Below the pieces are notes generated by a model, which was not told the origin of the DNA, did no database searches, and saw only the letters and a program-made list of their open reading frames with translations. The position numbers were made by a program, and so were the translations under genes. A DNA stretch of 64,000 bases from Streptomyces niger. Lineage in GTDB: Bacteria; Actinomycetota; Actinomycetes; Streptomycetales; Streptomycetaceae. Shown here in pieces: positions 7,669-16,404 of the stretch. Position 1 is the stretch's first letter, and each line of letters starts with the position of its first letter. Location of the stretch: positions 1 to 64,000 of the forward strand of contig NZ_JOFQ01000001.1 in the NCBI RefSeq assembly GCF_000718305.1, in the 5' to 3' direction.

Positions 7669-7699
7669 TTGACCCTGCACCGCGGTGCAGGGTGCACCG
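7669..7699 (+). promoter_or_regulatory. MerR-type promoter with perfect 22-bp palindrome
   Basis: TTGACC at 7669-7674 is a consensus-like -35 box. It overlaps the perfect palindrome ACCCTGCACCG/CGGTGCAGGGT (7672-7693), which would fill an overlong spacer as in MerR-regulated promoters. Transcription would start at or just before the ATG at 7708, giving a very short or absent leader. The target operon encodes a MerR regulator, so autoregulation is likely. Confidence 0.65.
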
Positions 7700-7707
7700 T
7701 TGCCGGC

Positions 7708-8163
7708 ATGACACACCCGAACCGCCGCCTGCGGACCGATCCCGCCCGGATCGGCGCCCTCTACGACCTCGCCGTCGCCCCGGTCTTCGCCACTCCTTGG
7801 ACCGCCCGGCTCGCCCTCGACGGTGCCCGTGTCCTGCACACCGCCCTGGACCTGCCCGGACGCGCCCCCGGCGGCTTCGGGCCGGAACAGCTGCTGTTCG
7901 TCACGTTCTTCGGCGTCCTGGTGACGATGTGGGCGGTGGTCCGCCTGGTACGCGGCGACGCCGTGACCACGGCAGCCGACATGGCCGGCCGGGCGGCCTT
8001 CGCCGTGTTGATGACGGTGGCGATGGCCGACGGGGCGAGCACCGTACTCGCGGTGTTCGTCACGTTCGAGGTCGGCTTCCTGCTGGCACAGGGCGGGCAG
8101 CTGATCCGGGCGACCCGGCGGCCCGCACGTACCTCCCCCGTCCGGGAGACTGTGTCCCCATGA
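7708..8163 (+). CDS. Small integral membrane protein in a MerR operon
   Basis: A 151-residue protein with about four hydrophobic segments (LYDLAVAPVFATPW, LLFVTFFGVLVTMWAVVRLV, AAFAVLMTVAMADGAS, VLAVFVTFEVGFLLA). I do not recognise the family. Its stop overlaps the start of the MerR gene (ATGA), so the two are co-translated and the MerR protein probably controls this membrane protein. An export, sensing or redox role would be guesswork. A second start 13 codons upstream would lie inside the palindromic promoter and is unlikely. Confidence 0.75.
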   Translation: MTHPNRRLRTDPARIGALYDLAVAPVFATPWTARLALDGARVLHTALDLPGRAPGGFGPEQLLFVTFFGVLVTMWAVVRLVRGDAVTTAADMAGRAAFAVLMTVAMADGASTVLAVFVTFEVGFLLAQGGQLIRATRRPARTSPVRETVSP

Positions 8164-8588
8164 CCATGACGCCTGCCGAAGCCGCCCGCGCCGCCGGCGT
8201 GCCGCTGAGCACCCTGCGCTACTACGAGCGGCGTGGCTTCCTCGCCCCCGAACGTGACCCGAACTCGGGCTACCGCCGCTTCTCGCCGGACGACGTGCGC
8301 CGCGCCCGCTTCGTACAACGCGCCCAGCGGCTCGGCTTCGGCATGGCAGACGTCGCGGCGTTCCTGGCGCTCTCGCAGGAGGGCGCCGTCGCCTCCTCGC
8401 AACTGCGCACCGTCATCGACGCAAAACTCGCGGACCTCGACGCGCGCATCGCCGACCTCGCACGGATGCGTACGGCCCTCGCCGCGCTGGCCGACGGCGC
8501 CGCGGACGGCGACTGCGTGTGCCCCGTCGAAGCAGCGCTGACCGGGGCGGTGCCGGAGGCAGGGCACGCCCCGCGGCCGTCTCCGTGA
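8160..8588 (+). CDS. MerR family transcriptional regulator
   Basis: A 142-residue protein. The winged helix-turn-helix is complete: AEAARAAGVPLSTLRYYERR, then the RDPNSGYRRFSPDDVRRARF wing and QRAQRLGFGMADVAAFLAL, followed by a long dimerisation helix with KLADLDARIADLARMRTAL. The C-terminus carries DGDCVCPVEAAL, a Cys-x-Cys motif that could bind metal or respond to redox, though many actinobacterial MerR proteins carry similar endings without proven function. It is coupled to the membrane protein through ATGA. The upstream palindromic promoter suggests autoregulation. Confidence 0.9.
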   Translation: MTMTPAEAARAAGVPLSTLRYYERRGFLAPERDPNSGYRRFSPDDVRRARFVQRAQRLGFGMADVAAFLALSQEGAVASSQLRTVIDAKLADLDARIADLARMRTALAALADGAADGDCVCPVEAALTGAVPEAGHAPRPSP

Positions 8589-8634
8589 CCCTGGCGTTGC
8601 GTCAGCGGCAGGGCGATCTCCGCCAGGTGGCGGA

Positions 8635-8667
8635 TTCCCGGGAGTGTGCGGGCCGGACACTCGGGAA
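8635..8667 (+). terminator. Hairpin after the MerR operon
   Basis: Arms TTCCCGGGAGTGT and ACACTCGGGAA pair with one bulged G around a nine-base loop. It lies 46 bases after the MerR stop and before the SpoIIE-type gene. No T-tract follows, so it is a weak intrinsic terminator candidate or an operator for the downstream gene. Confidence 0.45.
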
Positions 8668-8708
8668 GGACCGAGCCACTCGGAAGCCGGGTGGAGCACA
8701 CTGGCGTC

Positions 8709-11390
8709 ATGGGTGACAGCAGCCAGCCGGGGTCGGTGCAATCGCAGACATTTCCACCGCGGCCGGAGAGCGTGGCGCATGCTCGGCGCTTCGTCCGGAG
8801 GGTGTTGGCGGGCATTGACTGCGAGGCGGTCGACTCGGAGGTGGCGGAGAACGCCGCACTGCTGGTCAGCGAGCTGGTGACCAACGCCGTTCTGCACGCG
8901 GGCACCGCGATCGAGGTGACGGTACGGATCCTCGACCACAAGGTGCGTACGGAGGTCGGCGACCGCCGGCCGCACCGCGGACTGGTGCCGCAGGGGCACT
9001 TCCCGCATGCCACCTCGGGGCGGGGCCTGAGGATCGTCGAGCAGTTGGCATCCCGGTACGGCGTCGACACCGGCGAGGACTCCAAGACGGTGTGGTACGA
9101 ACTGTGGCTGGACGGGGGCCAGCCACCACCCTCCAGGTGGCGAAGCGAGGTACCGGCCTCCTCCCCCACCCGTACCGTGTCCCTGGTCGACCTGCCGGGC
9201 GCGCTGTACGTCGCTTCCCAGCAGCACTGCCACTCGTTGCTGCGCGAACTCACGCTTGCCGCGTCCACCGGGCAGCGTTCCGGCGTGCGTCCGGCGGACC
9301 TCGCCGTCGCGCACGACGTGAACAACGTGATCAGTGCCTGTGTGACGGCCGAGTGGGAGTGGGAACAGCAGCCCCCGGCCGCGCACTTTCGCACCGTGCG
9401 GCTCCCGTTCCCGGCGGATGCCGGGCCTGCGGTACTCACCTTGCGCCGCGTGCTCGATGCGGCTGAGGAGGCCGCCCGGGGCGAGCGTCTGCTCTCCCTG
9501 CCGGCGCTCCCCCAGAACAGTGCGTTGAGCCATTGGCTGCTCGACCAGCTGAGCGGCCAGCTCGCCGGCGGGCCACCCACCGCGTGGACCGTGATGCCTC
9601 GCGAGCCGAGCGCGAGCCCGCTGGAGCCGGCGGTCTGGGAAGCCGGCCAGGTGACGGCCAGCGGCATCCCGACCATCGCCGCCGACGACGAGAACCGGAT
9701 CATCGCCGCCAACGGGTCCGCGGCGGACATGCTCGGCTGGCAGGCCGACGACCTCATCGGCCGACGCCTCACGACCCTCATCCCGGAACACCTGCGCAGG
9801 CGCCACGTGGCGGCGTTCTCGTCCCTCCTGCTGACCGGCCGGCCCCGCATTCTCGGCCGCTCGGTGCCCATCCCCGCACTGCACCGGGACGGCCGGCTGG
9901 TACCCGTCCGGCTGTTCATCCAGACGCAGGAGACGGCTGACGGCCGCCCCGTGTTCGTCGCCCAGCTCACGCCGCGTACCGTCATCCCTGCCGCCTCGCC
10001 GGGCCCCTCCGAAGAGGGCAGTGACGCGGTGGCCGAGGCGCCGGGCGGGGTGCAGGAAGCGGGCGAGGCGCAGCAGCCCGGCGAACTCCGGGCGGAGCCG
10101 GACGACGACGAGGCCACCGGTTCGGTGCGGGAGCGGCGGCTCCTGCTGCTGGCCGACATCAGGGACGCGCTGAGCGCCGCCGCCGACCTCAAAGAGGGGG
10201 TGCAGCGCGTGTGCGCGATCCTCAGTCAGCGACTGGCCGGCTGGTGCGTGGTGGATCTGCTCTCCGATTCCGGTCAGCTCGAACGGGTCTGCGTCACCCA
10301 CCGCGGCCCCGGGCCGCTGCCCGCCGAGGTGGACACGGGCAAGTTGCCGGTGCTGACCGAGAACGCCCGCGGTCCCCTGGGCCGGGTCCTGCGCGGAGCC
10401 GGACCGCTGCTGCTCAGCGAGGCCCCGCCACCGCACCAGAGCGGCACGCTCCTGGACACCCACTACGTCGAACTGTTCGAACGAATGGGAGCGAGAAGCG
10501 CCGTCGTCGCCCCGCTGCGGGCGCGCGGCGCGGTCTTCGGCGCCCTCACACTGGCCCGTTCCGCCGCGGAACCACCGTTCACCGAGGAGGACCTGCCCCA
10601 GGTCGCCGACCTGGTCCGGAACCTCGCGCTGGGGGTGGAACACGCCCGCCTGTACCAGGAGTCCCGGCAGATCGCCGAGCGTCTCCAGCGCTCCTTGCTG
10701 CCCGTGCTCCCGGACCTCCCGTACCTGCGGCTGGCCGCTCGGTACGCACCCTCTTCCACCGCCGCGCAGGTCGGTGGCGACTGGTTCGACGGCTTCGTCC
10801 TCCCCAACGGAAACACCGCTGTGGTCATCGGTGACGTCGCCGGGCACGACCTGGATGCGGCCGTCGCCATGAGCCAGCTGCGAAGCATGCTCCGCGGCAT
10901 CGCCGTCGACCGGCAGGAACCTCCGCAGGAGGTGTTGCGCCGCCTGGACCTGGCCAACCACAGCCTGTACCGGGAGGCCACCGCCACGTGCGTGTACGGT
11001 GTCGTCGAGGGGCCCGAGGACGGGCCGTGGAGGTTGCGGTACTCCTCCGCCGGGCATCTGCCACCGTTGCTCACCACCAGGGAGGGCGACACGTCCTACC
11101 TTGAGGACGGGATGGGACTGCTGCTCGGTATGGACCCCGACATGCCCCGTCCCGGGGCGGAGGCCCCCCTTCCTCCCCACTCGACCGTGCTGCTCTACAC
11201 CGACGGCCTCGTCGAACGCCGCGACGAGTCGCTCGACGTCTCCCTGTCCCGACTCCGCCGGCTCACCGCCGCACTGGCCCGCGAACCCCTCGACGTCTTC
11301 TGCGACGAACTGCTCATCGGCCTGAGTGCCGACAGCGTCGACGACATCGCCCTCCTCGCCGTCCGGCCGGTGCCCGCACCCGACCGCTGA
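8709..11390 (+). CDS. SpoIIE-type phosphatase with kinase, PAS and GAF domains
   Basis: An 893-residue signalling protein. Residues about 20-120 are an anti-sigma-factor-type ATPase/kinase (RsbW class) with N-box ENAALLVSELVTNAVLHAG and G-box SGRGL. Residues about 315-425 are a PAS domain (IPTIAADDENRIIAANGSAA). Residues about 475-640 are a GAF domain. Residues about 654-890 are the SpoIIE/RsbU PP2C phosphatase with GGDWFDGF, VIGDVAGHD and YTDGLVERRDE metal-binding segments. Such proteins set the phosphorylation of anti-sigma-antagonist proteins and hence sigma-B-type sigma factor activity. The ATG at 8709 has only a weak ribosome site. No cognate anti-anti-sigma gene is adjacent; a SigB-type sigma gene lies about 30 kb away. 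Confidence 0.92.
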   Translation: MGDSSQPGSVQSQTFPPRPESVAHARRFVRRVLAGIDCEAVDSEVAENAALLVSELVTNAVLHAGTAIEVTVRILDHKVRTEVGDRRPHRGLVPQGHFPHATSGRGLRIVEQLASRYGVDTGEDSKTVWYELWLDGGQPPPSRWRSEVPASSPTRTVSLVDLPGALYVASQQHCHSLLRELTLAASTGQRSGVRPADLAVAHDVNNVISACVTAEWEWEQQPPAAHFRTVRLPFPADAGPAVLTLRRVLDAAEEAARGERLLSLPALPQNSALSHWLLDQLSGQLAGGPPTAWTVMPREPSASPLEPAVWEAGQVTASGIPTIAADDENRIIAANGSAADMLGWQADDLIGRRLTTLIPEHLRRRHVAAFSSLLLTGRPRILGRSVPIPALHRDGRLVPVRLFIQTQETADGRPVFVAQLTPRTVIPAASPGPSEEGSDAVAEAPGGVQEAGEAQQPGELRAEPDDDEATGSVRERRLLLLADIRDALSAAADLKEGVQRVCAILSQRLAGWCVVDLLSDSGQLERVCVTHRGPGPLPAEVDTGKLPVLTENARGPLGRVLRGAGPLLLSEAPPPHQSGTLLDTHYVELFERMGARSAVVAPLRARGAVFGALTLARSAAEPPFTEEDLPQVADLVRNLALGVEHARLYQESRQIAERLQRSLLPVLPDLPYLRLAARYAPSSTAAQVGGDWFDGFVLPNGNTAVVIGDVAGHDLDAAVAMSQLRSMLRGIAVDRQEPPQEVLRRLDLANHSLYREATATCVYGVVEGPEDGPWRLRYSSAGHLPPLLTTREGDTSYLEDGMGLLLGMDPDMPRPGAEAPLPPHSTVLLYTDGLVERRDESLDVSLSRLRRLTAALAREPLDVFCDELLIGLSADSVDDIALLAVRPVPAPDR

Positions 11391-11562
11391 CCGGCCGCCT
11401 CCGGCCGCCCATTCACCCGCTGCGGGGGATGCCCGACCGCCGCGGACGACGGCTGAATGGAGGGGGGAGCCGGTACGTCGCGCTCCTCCCACCGCGGTGC
11501 CGAACACCTCGCTCCGCACGCACCGGGGAGCGCCTGTTCGTAAGTCCTAGGGGGCGGCGGAG

Positions 11563-11613
11563 ATGGCTGATGTGTCCTCGACCGGTCGGTGGGGACCGGG
11601 CCGCGCGCGGTGA
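11563..11613 (+). CDS. Possible 16-codon leader ORF coupled to the BrkB-like gene
   Basis: ATG at 11563 is preceded by AGGGGG eight bases upstream and opens a 16-codon frame whose TGA overlaps the GTG at 11610 as GTGA. The larger gene downstream has no good ribosome site of its own at either GTG, so translation may be coupled through this leader. There is no protein evidence. Confidence 0.3.
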   Translation: MADVSSTGRWGPGRAR

Positions 11614-12446
11614 AGCGGCTGAGCGCCGCCGTCCCGGCGGTGTCCCGTGCGGCGCCCTTCGTGCGGCGGGTCGCCGTTCAGTTGAGGAGCGTCAGCGTCC
11701 TCGATCTGTCGACCCGGCTCGCGGCACAGGTGTTCCTGACCGCACTGCCCATGCTCTTCGTGATCGCGGCCTACTGCCCGCAAGAGGTGCGGGAGCAGTT
11801 GCGGACGTCGCTACGTGACGTCCTCGGGATCCAGGGCATCGTCCAGGACCAGGTCGAGCGGCTCTACGCGGGCGGCGAACGAGGATCGGGGGCATGGGGT
11901 GTGGTGAGTGCCGTGGTCTCGCTGGTCTCTGCGACGGCTCTCAGCCGGGTACTTCAGCGGCTGTGCGAGCGTTCCTGGCAGCTGCCGCACACGACCGCGC
12001 GCACCGCGGTGTGGCGGTGGTTCCTGTGGCTGCTCGTATGGAGCACCGCGTTGGTGTTCCAGGGGGTGGTGCGCGGTGGATTCGGTGCGGGCGCCCTGTT
12101 GGGCTTCCCGCTCCAGGTCGCGGCGGCGACAGGGCTGTGGTGGTGGACCCAGCATCTCCTCCTGGCGGGCCGTGTCGGGTGGCTGCCACTGCTTCCCGGT
12201 GCGGTGCTCACCGGTGCGGGCACCTCGGTGTTCGCCGCCACATCGAGCCTGTGGATGCCCCGTACGCTGCAGCGGAGCGTGGACCAGTTCGGACTGCTCG
12301 GCTCGGTCTTCACCGTGTTGTCCTGGCTGATTCTCTTCTGCACCACGGTGGTGGCGGGGATCGCCATCGGCTGGCTGGTCGCCCAGGAGCGGTCGGTCAG
12401 ACGGCTGCTCGCCCTGGATCGCGGTGGTTTCACCCGCGCGAGGTGA
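11610..12446 (+). CDS. YihY/BrkB-like inner membrane protein
   Basis: A 278-residue protein with about six hydrophobic helices in the YihY (formerly 'RNase BN') layout: VAVQLRSVSVLDLSTRLAAQ before the first helix, a long amphipathic segment, and SWLILFCTTVVAGIAIGWLV at the end. The family is widespread and its transport role is unsettled. The GTG at 11610 is chosen because a small upstream frame ends there with GTGA coupling; GTG at 11589 is the alternative and would add seven residues. It is followed by a small hypothetical gene about 70 bases later. Confidence 0.75.
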   Translation: MKRLSAAVPAVSRAAPFVRRVAVQLRSVSVLDLSTRLAAQVFLTALPMLFVIAAYCPQEVREQLRTSLRDVLGIQGIVQDQVERLYAGGERGSGAWGVVSAVVSLVSATALSRVLQRLCERSWQLPHTTARTAVWRWFLWLLVWSTALVFQGVVRGGFGAGALLGFPLQVAAATGLWWWTQHLLLAGRVGWLPLLPGAVLTGAGTSVFAATSSLWMPRTLQRSVDQFGLLGSVFTVLSWLILFCTTVVAGIAIGWLVAQERSVRRLLALDRGGFTRAR

Positions 12447-12515
12447 TGCGCCCGCCGGATCGCGGGCCGCGAGAATGGGCGGCACAGCGGGCATGGCCGC
12501 GGCGGAGGTGGTGCC

Positions 12516-12836
12516 ATGGTGAGGACCGACAACCCCGACAACGCCGATAACACCGACAACACAGAGGGGCCGCGGGGTGACACCGGGTTCGAGATCCGCA
12601 TTCGCGGCACGTTCAGCGCGGCCTTCCAGGAGGCCTTCGGCGACCTGTCGGTCACCCGACACCCTGCTGAGACGGTGCTGCGCGGTACGCGCCTGGACCA
12701 GGCCGCGCTCTACGGCGTCCTCGACCGCATCCAGGCGCTGGGCCTCGAACTCATGGAAGTACGGCGGCTGCCGCCGTCCGAGAGCCGAGACCCCTCCGAG
12801 AGCCGAGACCCCGGGGCGACCACGGGGACCGAATGA
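12516..12836 (+). CDS. Hypothetical small protein with repeat-rich ends
   Basis: A 106-residue protein with a strong GGAGG site nine bases before its ATG. Residues about 25-85 form a plausible compact domain (FEIRIRGTFSAAFQEAFGDL, then a beta-type ETVLRGTRLDQAALYGVLDR and IQALGLELMEVRRL), reminiscent of small dimeric sensor-like folds, but I do not recognise the family. The ends are low-complexity: D-N-x repeats at the N-terminus and a duplicated SESRDP at the C-terminus, the latter from an 18-bp tandem repeat at about 12775-12810. It converges on the LuxR gene with only seven bases between. Confidence 0.7.
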   Translation: MVRTDNPDNADNTDNTEGPRGDTGFEIRIRGTFSAAFQEAFGDLSVTRHPAETVLRGTRLDQAALYGVLDRIQALGLELMEVRRLPPSESRDPSESRDPGATTGTE

Positions 12837-12843
12837 TCAGCGG

Positions 12844-15171
12844 TCAGAGCAGTTCCAGTTCGCGTGCGCGCCGGACCGCTGCCGAACGCCTTGTCACCTC
12901 CAACTTGCGGTAGACGCTCTTGAGGTGCGTCTTGACCGTGTTGACCGACAGGTACATCTCGGCGGCGATCTCTTCGGTGGTCATCGTCCGCGCCAGGTGT
13001 TTCAACACGTCGCGTTCCCGCCCACTGAGCACCTCGCACTTCGTGGTCTCCCGGCCCCCGGCAGGCGCTCCGGAGAAACCGCAGGGCGCGGCAGCGCACG
13101 CCAGGTGCACCGCACGCTCCAGCCCCTCAGTGGGCCACGGGCCCGCCACCGCCGCACAGAGGTCACGTACGGCCTCGGCGGAAGGCGGGGCGTCACGCTC
13201 GCACAGGACGACCGTCTCGCCGGCGAGACGGTGCAGGGCGACGACGGGAGGGTCGGGCATCGGTACACACAACGCCGAAGCCACGTCGTCGAGTTGGCGT
13301 CGAGCCGCTGCGGGCTCCCCCCGTACCAGATGCGACCAGACCCGTACCACGTGGAGTGCGGCGCAGGAGCGGTCCGCCGGGTCGGGCGCGGGTATGTCGA
13401 GGTGCCGGGCTCGCGCGGCGAACTCGGCGGCGGACCGCGTCCGGCCGCGCAGGGTCGCGAGGAGGGCGAGGTCGACGAGACAGTCACGCCGCAGCGGGCT
13501 GGGGCCGGCGTCCTGCGGCCCGATGGTCCTGAGCGTTGCGAGCAGCGCTTCCTCCGCCCTCTTCAACCGGCCGCACCGCAGTTCGGCGCCGCCGCGCACG
13601 TAGTGCGCGAAGGCCTGCAACTCGGGGTGTCGCGCGCTGGTTTCGCGCGGCAGTCGTGCGCACAATCCGTCCATCTCGGCCGCCGCGGCCAGTGCGGACG
13701 TCGGATCGCCGAAGGGGTCCGCCGCCATACGGATCGCGTCATACGTCAGGCGGGCAGTGAGCGGGACCGGCTGCGCACCATCGGCCGGCGCTGCCGTCCT
13801 CATCAGCGCGTCGGCCTTCCGCAGGGCGTCGTCACAGCCCGCACCATCCCTTCGGGCAAGCGACAGGGCCGCGGTCGCCAGCGCCACGTCACCGTCCTGT
13901 GCGCTGTCGGAGGCCGTGGCCATGCACTGCGAAAGGCGCTGAAGGAGGCTGTCGGGCAGTGGATCGCCGGCGAGGCCGATGATCCGGCCGACCGCCAGCC
14001 GCTCGACCGCCAGCCGGGCGGCGTACGACGGGTCACCCGCGGCCACGGCGTGCTCAAGGGCTTGGGTCAGCGGGCCGTGCGCGCCCAGCCAGTCGGCGGC
14101 GCGACGATGCAGCCGCGCGATCCGCTCCGGGGCTTCGTACCGCAGTCGCAGCAGCAGCACGTCACGGAACATGCGGTGGTACCGGTACCACCCCTCCCCC
14201 AGCGGTTGCAGGAAGGAGTTCTGCCGGACCAGCGCGGCGAACCGGCCGTCGGCGTCCTCTTCCGTGACGGCGGCGGCCAGCTCCGCGTTCACCCGGTCCA
14301 GCAGGCTGGTGACCAGCAACAGGTGGCGCATGGGGGCGGGCTGGACGTCGAGCACCTCCTCGGCCAGATAGCTGACGACCGCCTCCTCGTCGCCGGCGAA
14401 ACGCCGCACGAACGTTGCCGGGTCCCGATGTCCGCCCAGGGACATGGCCGCCAGCCGCAATCCCGCCGCCCAGCCCTCCGTACGCCGGGTGAGGTGCCGC
14501 ACCGCCGAACCGGTGAGGGTCACCTCGTGCTGGGCGAGCAGCGCCACCGTCTCCTTGTCGGTGAACGCCAGGTCCGCCGTGCGCAGTTCGGTCAGTTCGC
14601 CGGCGAGGCGGCGGCGGTGGAGGTGCAGCGGCGGGTCCCTGCGCGCGACCACGAGCAGCCGCACCATGGGAAACGCGTGCCTGAGCAGGAGTGTCACGCC
14701 CTCCGCGGCTGCCGACCCCGGCTCCAGGTCGAAGTCGTCCAGCACGATCACCACGGGCTCGGTGCGCCGGGCCAGGTCCGCTGCCACCCGGGCGGCCAGC
14801 GGCCCGTCGGCGGCGCCGGAGATCGGTGCGGCGGTGTGGACGCCCGCGTACGGCAGCGCGACCCCGGCTTCCCGCAGCTTGGCGACCACGCGCGGCCAGA
14901 ACACGCCGGGCGGCTCGTTCCCGCCGTCGCAGGGCACCCAGGCCACGGGGCCGGGCAGGGCAGCCGTGTGCGCCCATTCGGTGACCAGTGCCGTCTTCCC
15001 GGCACCAGGCGGGCCCACCACCACGGTCAGGGGCCCGCGCACGCCCCGGGCGAGCCGGGACACCAGGTGAGGCCGGGGGATGAGCCACTCCGGTACCGGT
15101 GGCACAACAGATGTCGGTGGCGCGGGAGGAAAGGACGCAGTGCTCGAAGAGTCACCCGTGAACTCGGCCAT
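12844..15171 (-). CDS. LuxR family regulator with MalT-like ATPase domain
   Basis: A 775-residue STAND-type regulator. The Walker A motif GPPGAGKT is at 53-60, and a Walker B-like VIVLDDFDLE lies near 130-145. A long helical middle follows (winged and repeat regions). Residues about 705-770 are the LuxR helix-turn-helix: LSGRERDVLKHLARTMTTEE, then IAAEMYLSVNTVKTHLKSVY. It resembles MalT/LAL proteins that activate transcription on ligand and ATP binding, but is slightly shorter than the usual 850-950 residues. The signal is unknown. It stands alone with its own promoter downstream of the esterase terminator. Confidence 0.9.
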   Translation of the reverse strand: MAEFTGDSSSTASFPPAPPTSVVPPVPEWLIPRPHLVSRLARGVRGPLTVVVGPPGAGKTALVTEWAHTAALPGPVAWVPCDGGNEPPGVFWPRVVAKLREAGVALPYAGVHTAAPISGAADGPLAARVAADLARRTEPVVIVLDDFDLEPGSAAAEGVTLLLRHAFPMVRLLVVARRDPPLHLHRRRLAGELTELRTADLAFTDKETVALLAQHEVTLTGSAVRHLTRRTEGWAAGLRLAAMSLGGHRDPATFVRRFAGDEEAVVSYLAEEVLDVQPAPMRHLLLVTSLLDRVNAELAAAVTEEDADGRFAALVRQNSFLQPLGEGWYRYHRMFRDVLLLRLRYEAPERIARLHRRAADWLGAHGPLTQALEHAVAAGDPSYAARLAVERLAVGRIIGLAGDPLPDSLLQRLSQCMATASDSAQDGDVALATAALSLARRDGAGCDDALRKADALMRTAAPADGAQPVPLTARLTYDAIRMAADPFGDPTSALAAAAEMDGLCARLPRETSARHPELQAFAHYVRGGAELRCGRLKRAEEALLATLRTIGPQDAGPSPLRRDCLVDLALLATLRGRTRSAAEFAARARHLDIPAPDPADRSCAALHVVRVWSHLVRGEPAAARRQLDDVASALCVPMPDPPVVALHRLAGETVVLCERDAPPSAEAVRDLCAAVAGPWPTEGLERAVHLACAAAPCGFSGAPAGGRETTKCEVLSGRERDVLKHLARTMTTEEIAAEMYLSVNTVKTHLKSVYRKLEVTRRSAAVRRARELELL

Positions 15172-15304
15172 CGCGGCACCTCACTCTCGCAGCAACGACG
15201 CGCGACACGCGGAAGCGTGGCATGCACGAGTGTGCCGCGGTCCGGGCGGAGCGGGCCCCGAGCGGGCGGCACGAGCAGGCTCCGGGCAAGCTCCGAGCGG
15301 GCGG

Positions 15305-15344
15305 AAAAAAGGGGCGGGCGCGACCACTACAGTGGCCGCGCCCC
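15305..15344 (-). terminator. Rho-independent terminator of the ABC-F/esterase operon
   Basis: On the minus strand a GC-rich stem (GGGGCGCGGCCACT pairing with AGTGGTCGCGCCC plus CCCC) is followed by six T residues. It lies 34 bases after the esterase stop and fits an intrinsic terminator well. Confidence 0.85.
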
Positions 15345-15378
15345 TACCGGCCCACGGTTTCCGGTCCCGCGCCCGGTC

Positions 15379-16404
15379 TCAACGGTTCACGATGCGGCGG
15401 AGCCAGTGCACGCGGGCCCGGCGGGCGTCCTGGGAGACGGTGGCCTTGGGAGCCAGTTGGTCGAAGCCGTGGAAGCCGCCCGGCCAGATGTGCAGTTCGG
15501 CGTCCCCGCCGGCCTGCCAGATACGGGTGGCGTACGCGACGGCCTCGTCGCGGAAGGTCTCGGCCGCACCCGCATCGATGTACGCGGGCGCCAGTCCGGA
15601 CAGGTCCGTCGCCCGGGCGGGTGCCGCGTACGCCGGTACCTCCGCCGTACCACGCGCCGCACCCAGCAGCGCGGCCCACCCGACGGCGTTGTCCTGCCGG
15701 TCCCACAGCCCGCGTCCCGCCATCTGGCGGGCGGAGGGGGTGTCGTTGCGGTCGTCGAGCATCGGACACATCGCCAGCTGCCCGATGAGGTGCGGGCCGT
15801 TGCGGTCGCGGGCCAGCAGCGCCAGGGCGGCGGTGAGGCCACCGCCCGCGCTGCCACCGGCGACGACGATGCGCGCCGGGTCGCCACCGAGGTCAGCGGC
15901 GTTCCCGGCCACCCACCGCAGACCGGCATAGCAGTCCTCGACGGCCGCGGGGTAGGGGTACTCGGGCGCGAGGCGGTACGCGACGGAGACCACGACGAGC
16001 CCCAACGGCTCCGCCCACTCCGTCAGAATCACCTCCAGGCCGGCACGGTTGCTGCCGCTGATCATCCCGCCACCGTGCAGGTGGTAGACCACCGGTGCGC
16101 CGGCCGCGAGACCGGTCGGCCGGGCGACGAGGAGGGAGACCTCCGGCGCCCCGGCGGGGCCGGGCACACTCCTCTCGTACACCTCGAAGGCTCCGCCGGC
16201 GCGCAGCTCGTCCAGGGTGGGGTCGGGGACCATCTCGGCCAGCCGTTCCCGCCAGCGGGGAATCATGGCGGGGTCCGACGGGAAGGCGTCCCGCAAGTCG
16301 TCCATGCCGTTCAGCACGGTGGCCAGTTCCGGGTCGAAGCGCACCGGCAGCAGCTCTGCCGGCCCGCTTGCCTCGCTCCGCCCGGACGACGGCGTGTGGT
16401 TCAT
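15379..16404 (-). CDS. Alpha/beta hydrolase, hormone-sensitive-lipase (HSL) type
   Basis: A 341-residue carboxylesterase of the bacterial HSL family. The oxyanion motif HLHGGGM is near residue 120, the nucleophile elbow is GGSAGGG near 190 (Gly-Gly-Ser rather than the more usual Gly-Asp-Ser), and the acid and histidine sit in GAAETFRDEAVAYA and PGGFHGFD. It hydrolyses short-chain esters or perhaps a drug ester; the substrate is unknown. Its ATG overlaps the stop of the ABC-F gene by four bases (ATGA), so the pair is translationally coupled, suggesting two arms of one resistance or tolerance unit. There is no signal peptide. Confidence 0.9.
   Translation of the reverse strand: MNHTPSSGRSEASGPAELLPVRFDPELATVLNGMDDLRDAFPSDPAMIPRWRERLAEMVPDPTLDELRAGGAFEVYERSVPGPAGAPEVSLLVARPTGLAAGAPVVYHLHGGGMISGSNRAGLEVILTEWAEPLGLVVVSVAYRLAPEYPYPAAVEDCYAGLRWVAGNAADLGGDPARIVVAGGSAGGGLTAALALLARDRNGPHLIGQLAMCPMLDDRNDTPSARQMAGRGLWDRQDNAVGWAALLGAARGTAEVPAYAAPARATDLSGLAPAYIDAGAAETFRDEAVAYATRIWQAGGDAELHIWPGGFHGFDQLAPKATVSQDARRARVHWLRRIVNR

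Noticed and set aside
7761..11519. Very long minus-strand open frame across the SpoIIE-type gene
   Set aside because: It is the antisense shadow of the phosphatase gene in GC-rich DNA. It has no ribosome site or recognisable domain, while the plus strand encodes four clear domains.
12584..12606. tRNA-like GGTTCGAGATCC word
   Set aside because: It lies inside a coding region and no cloverleaf can be built around it. No other tRNA candidate was seen.
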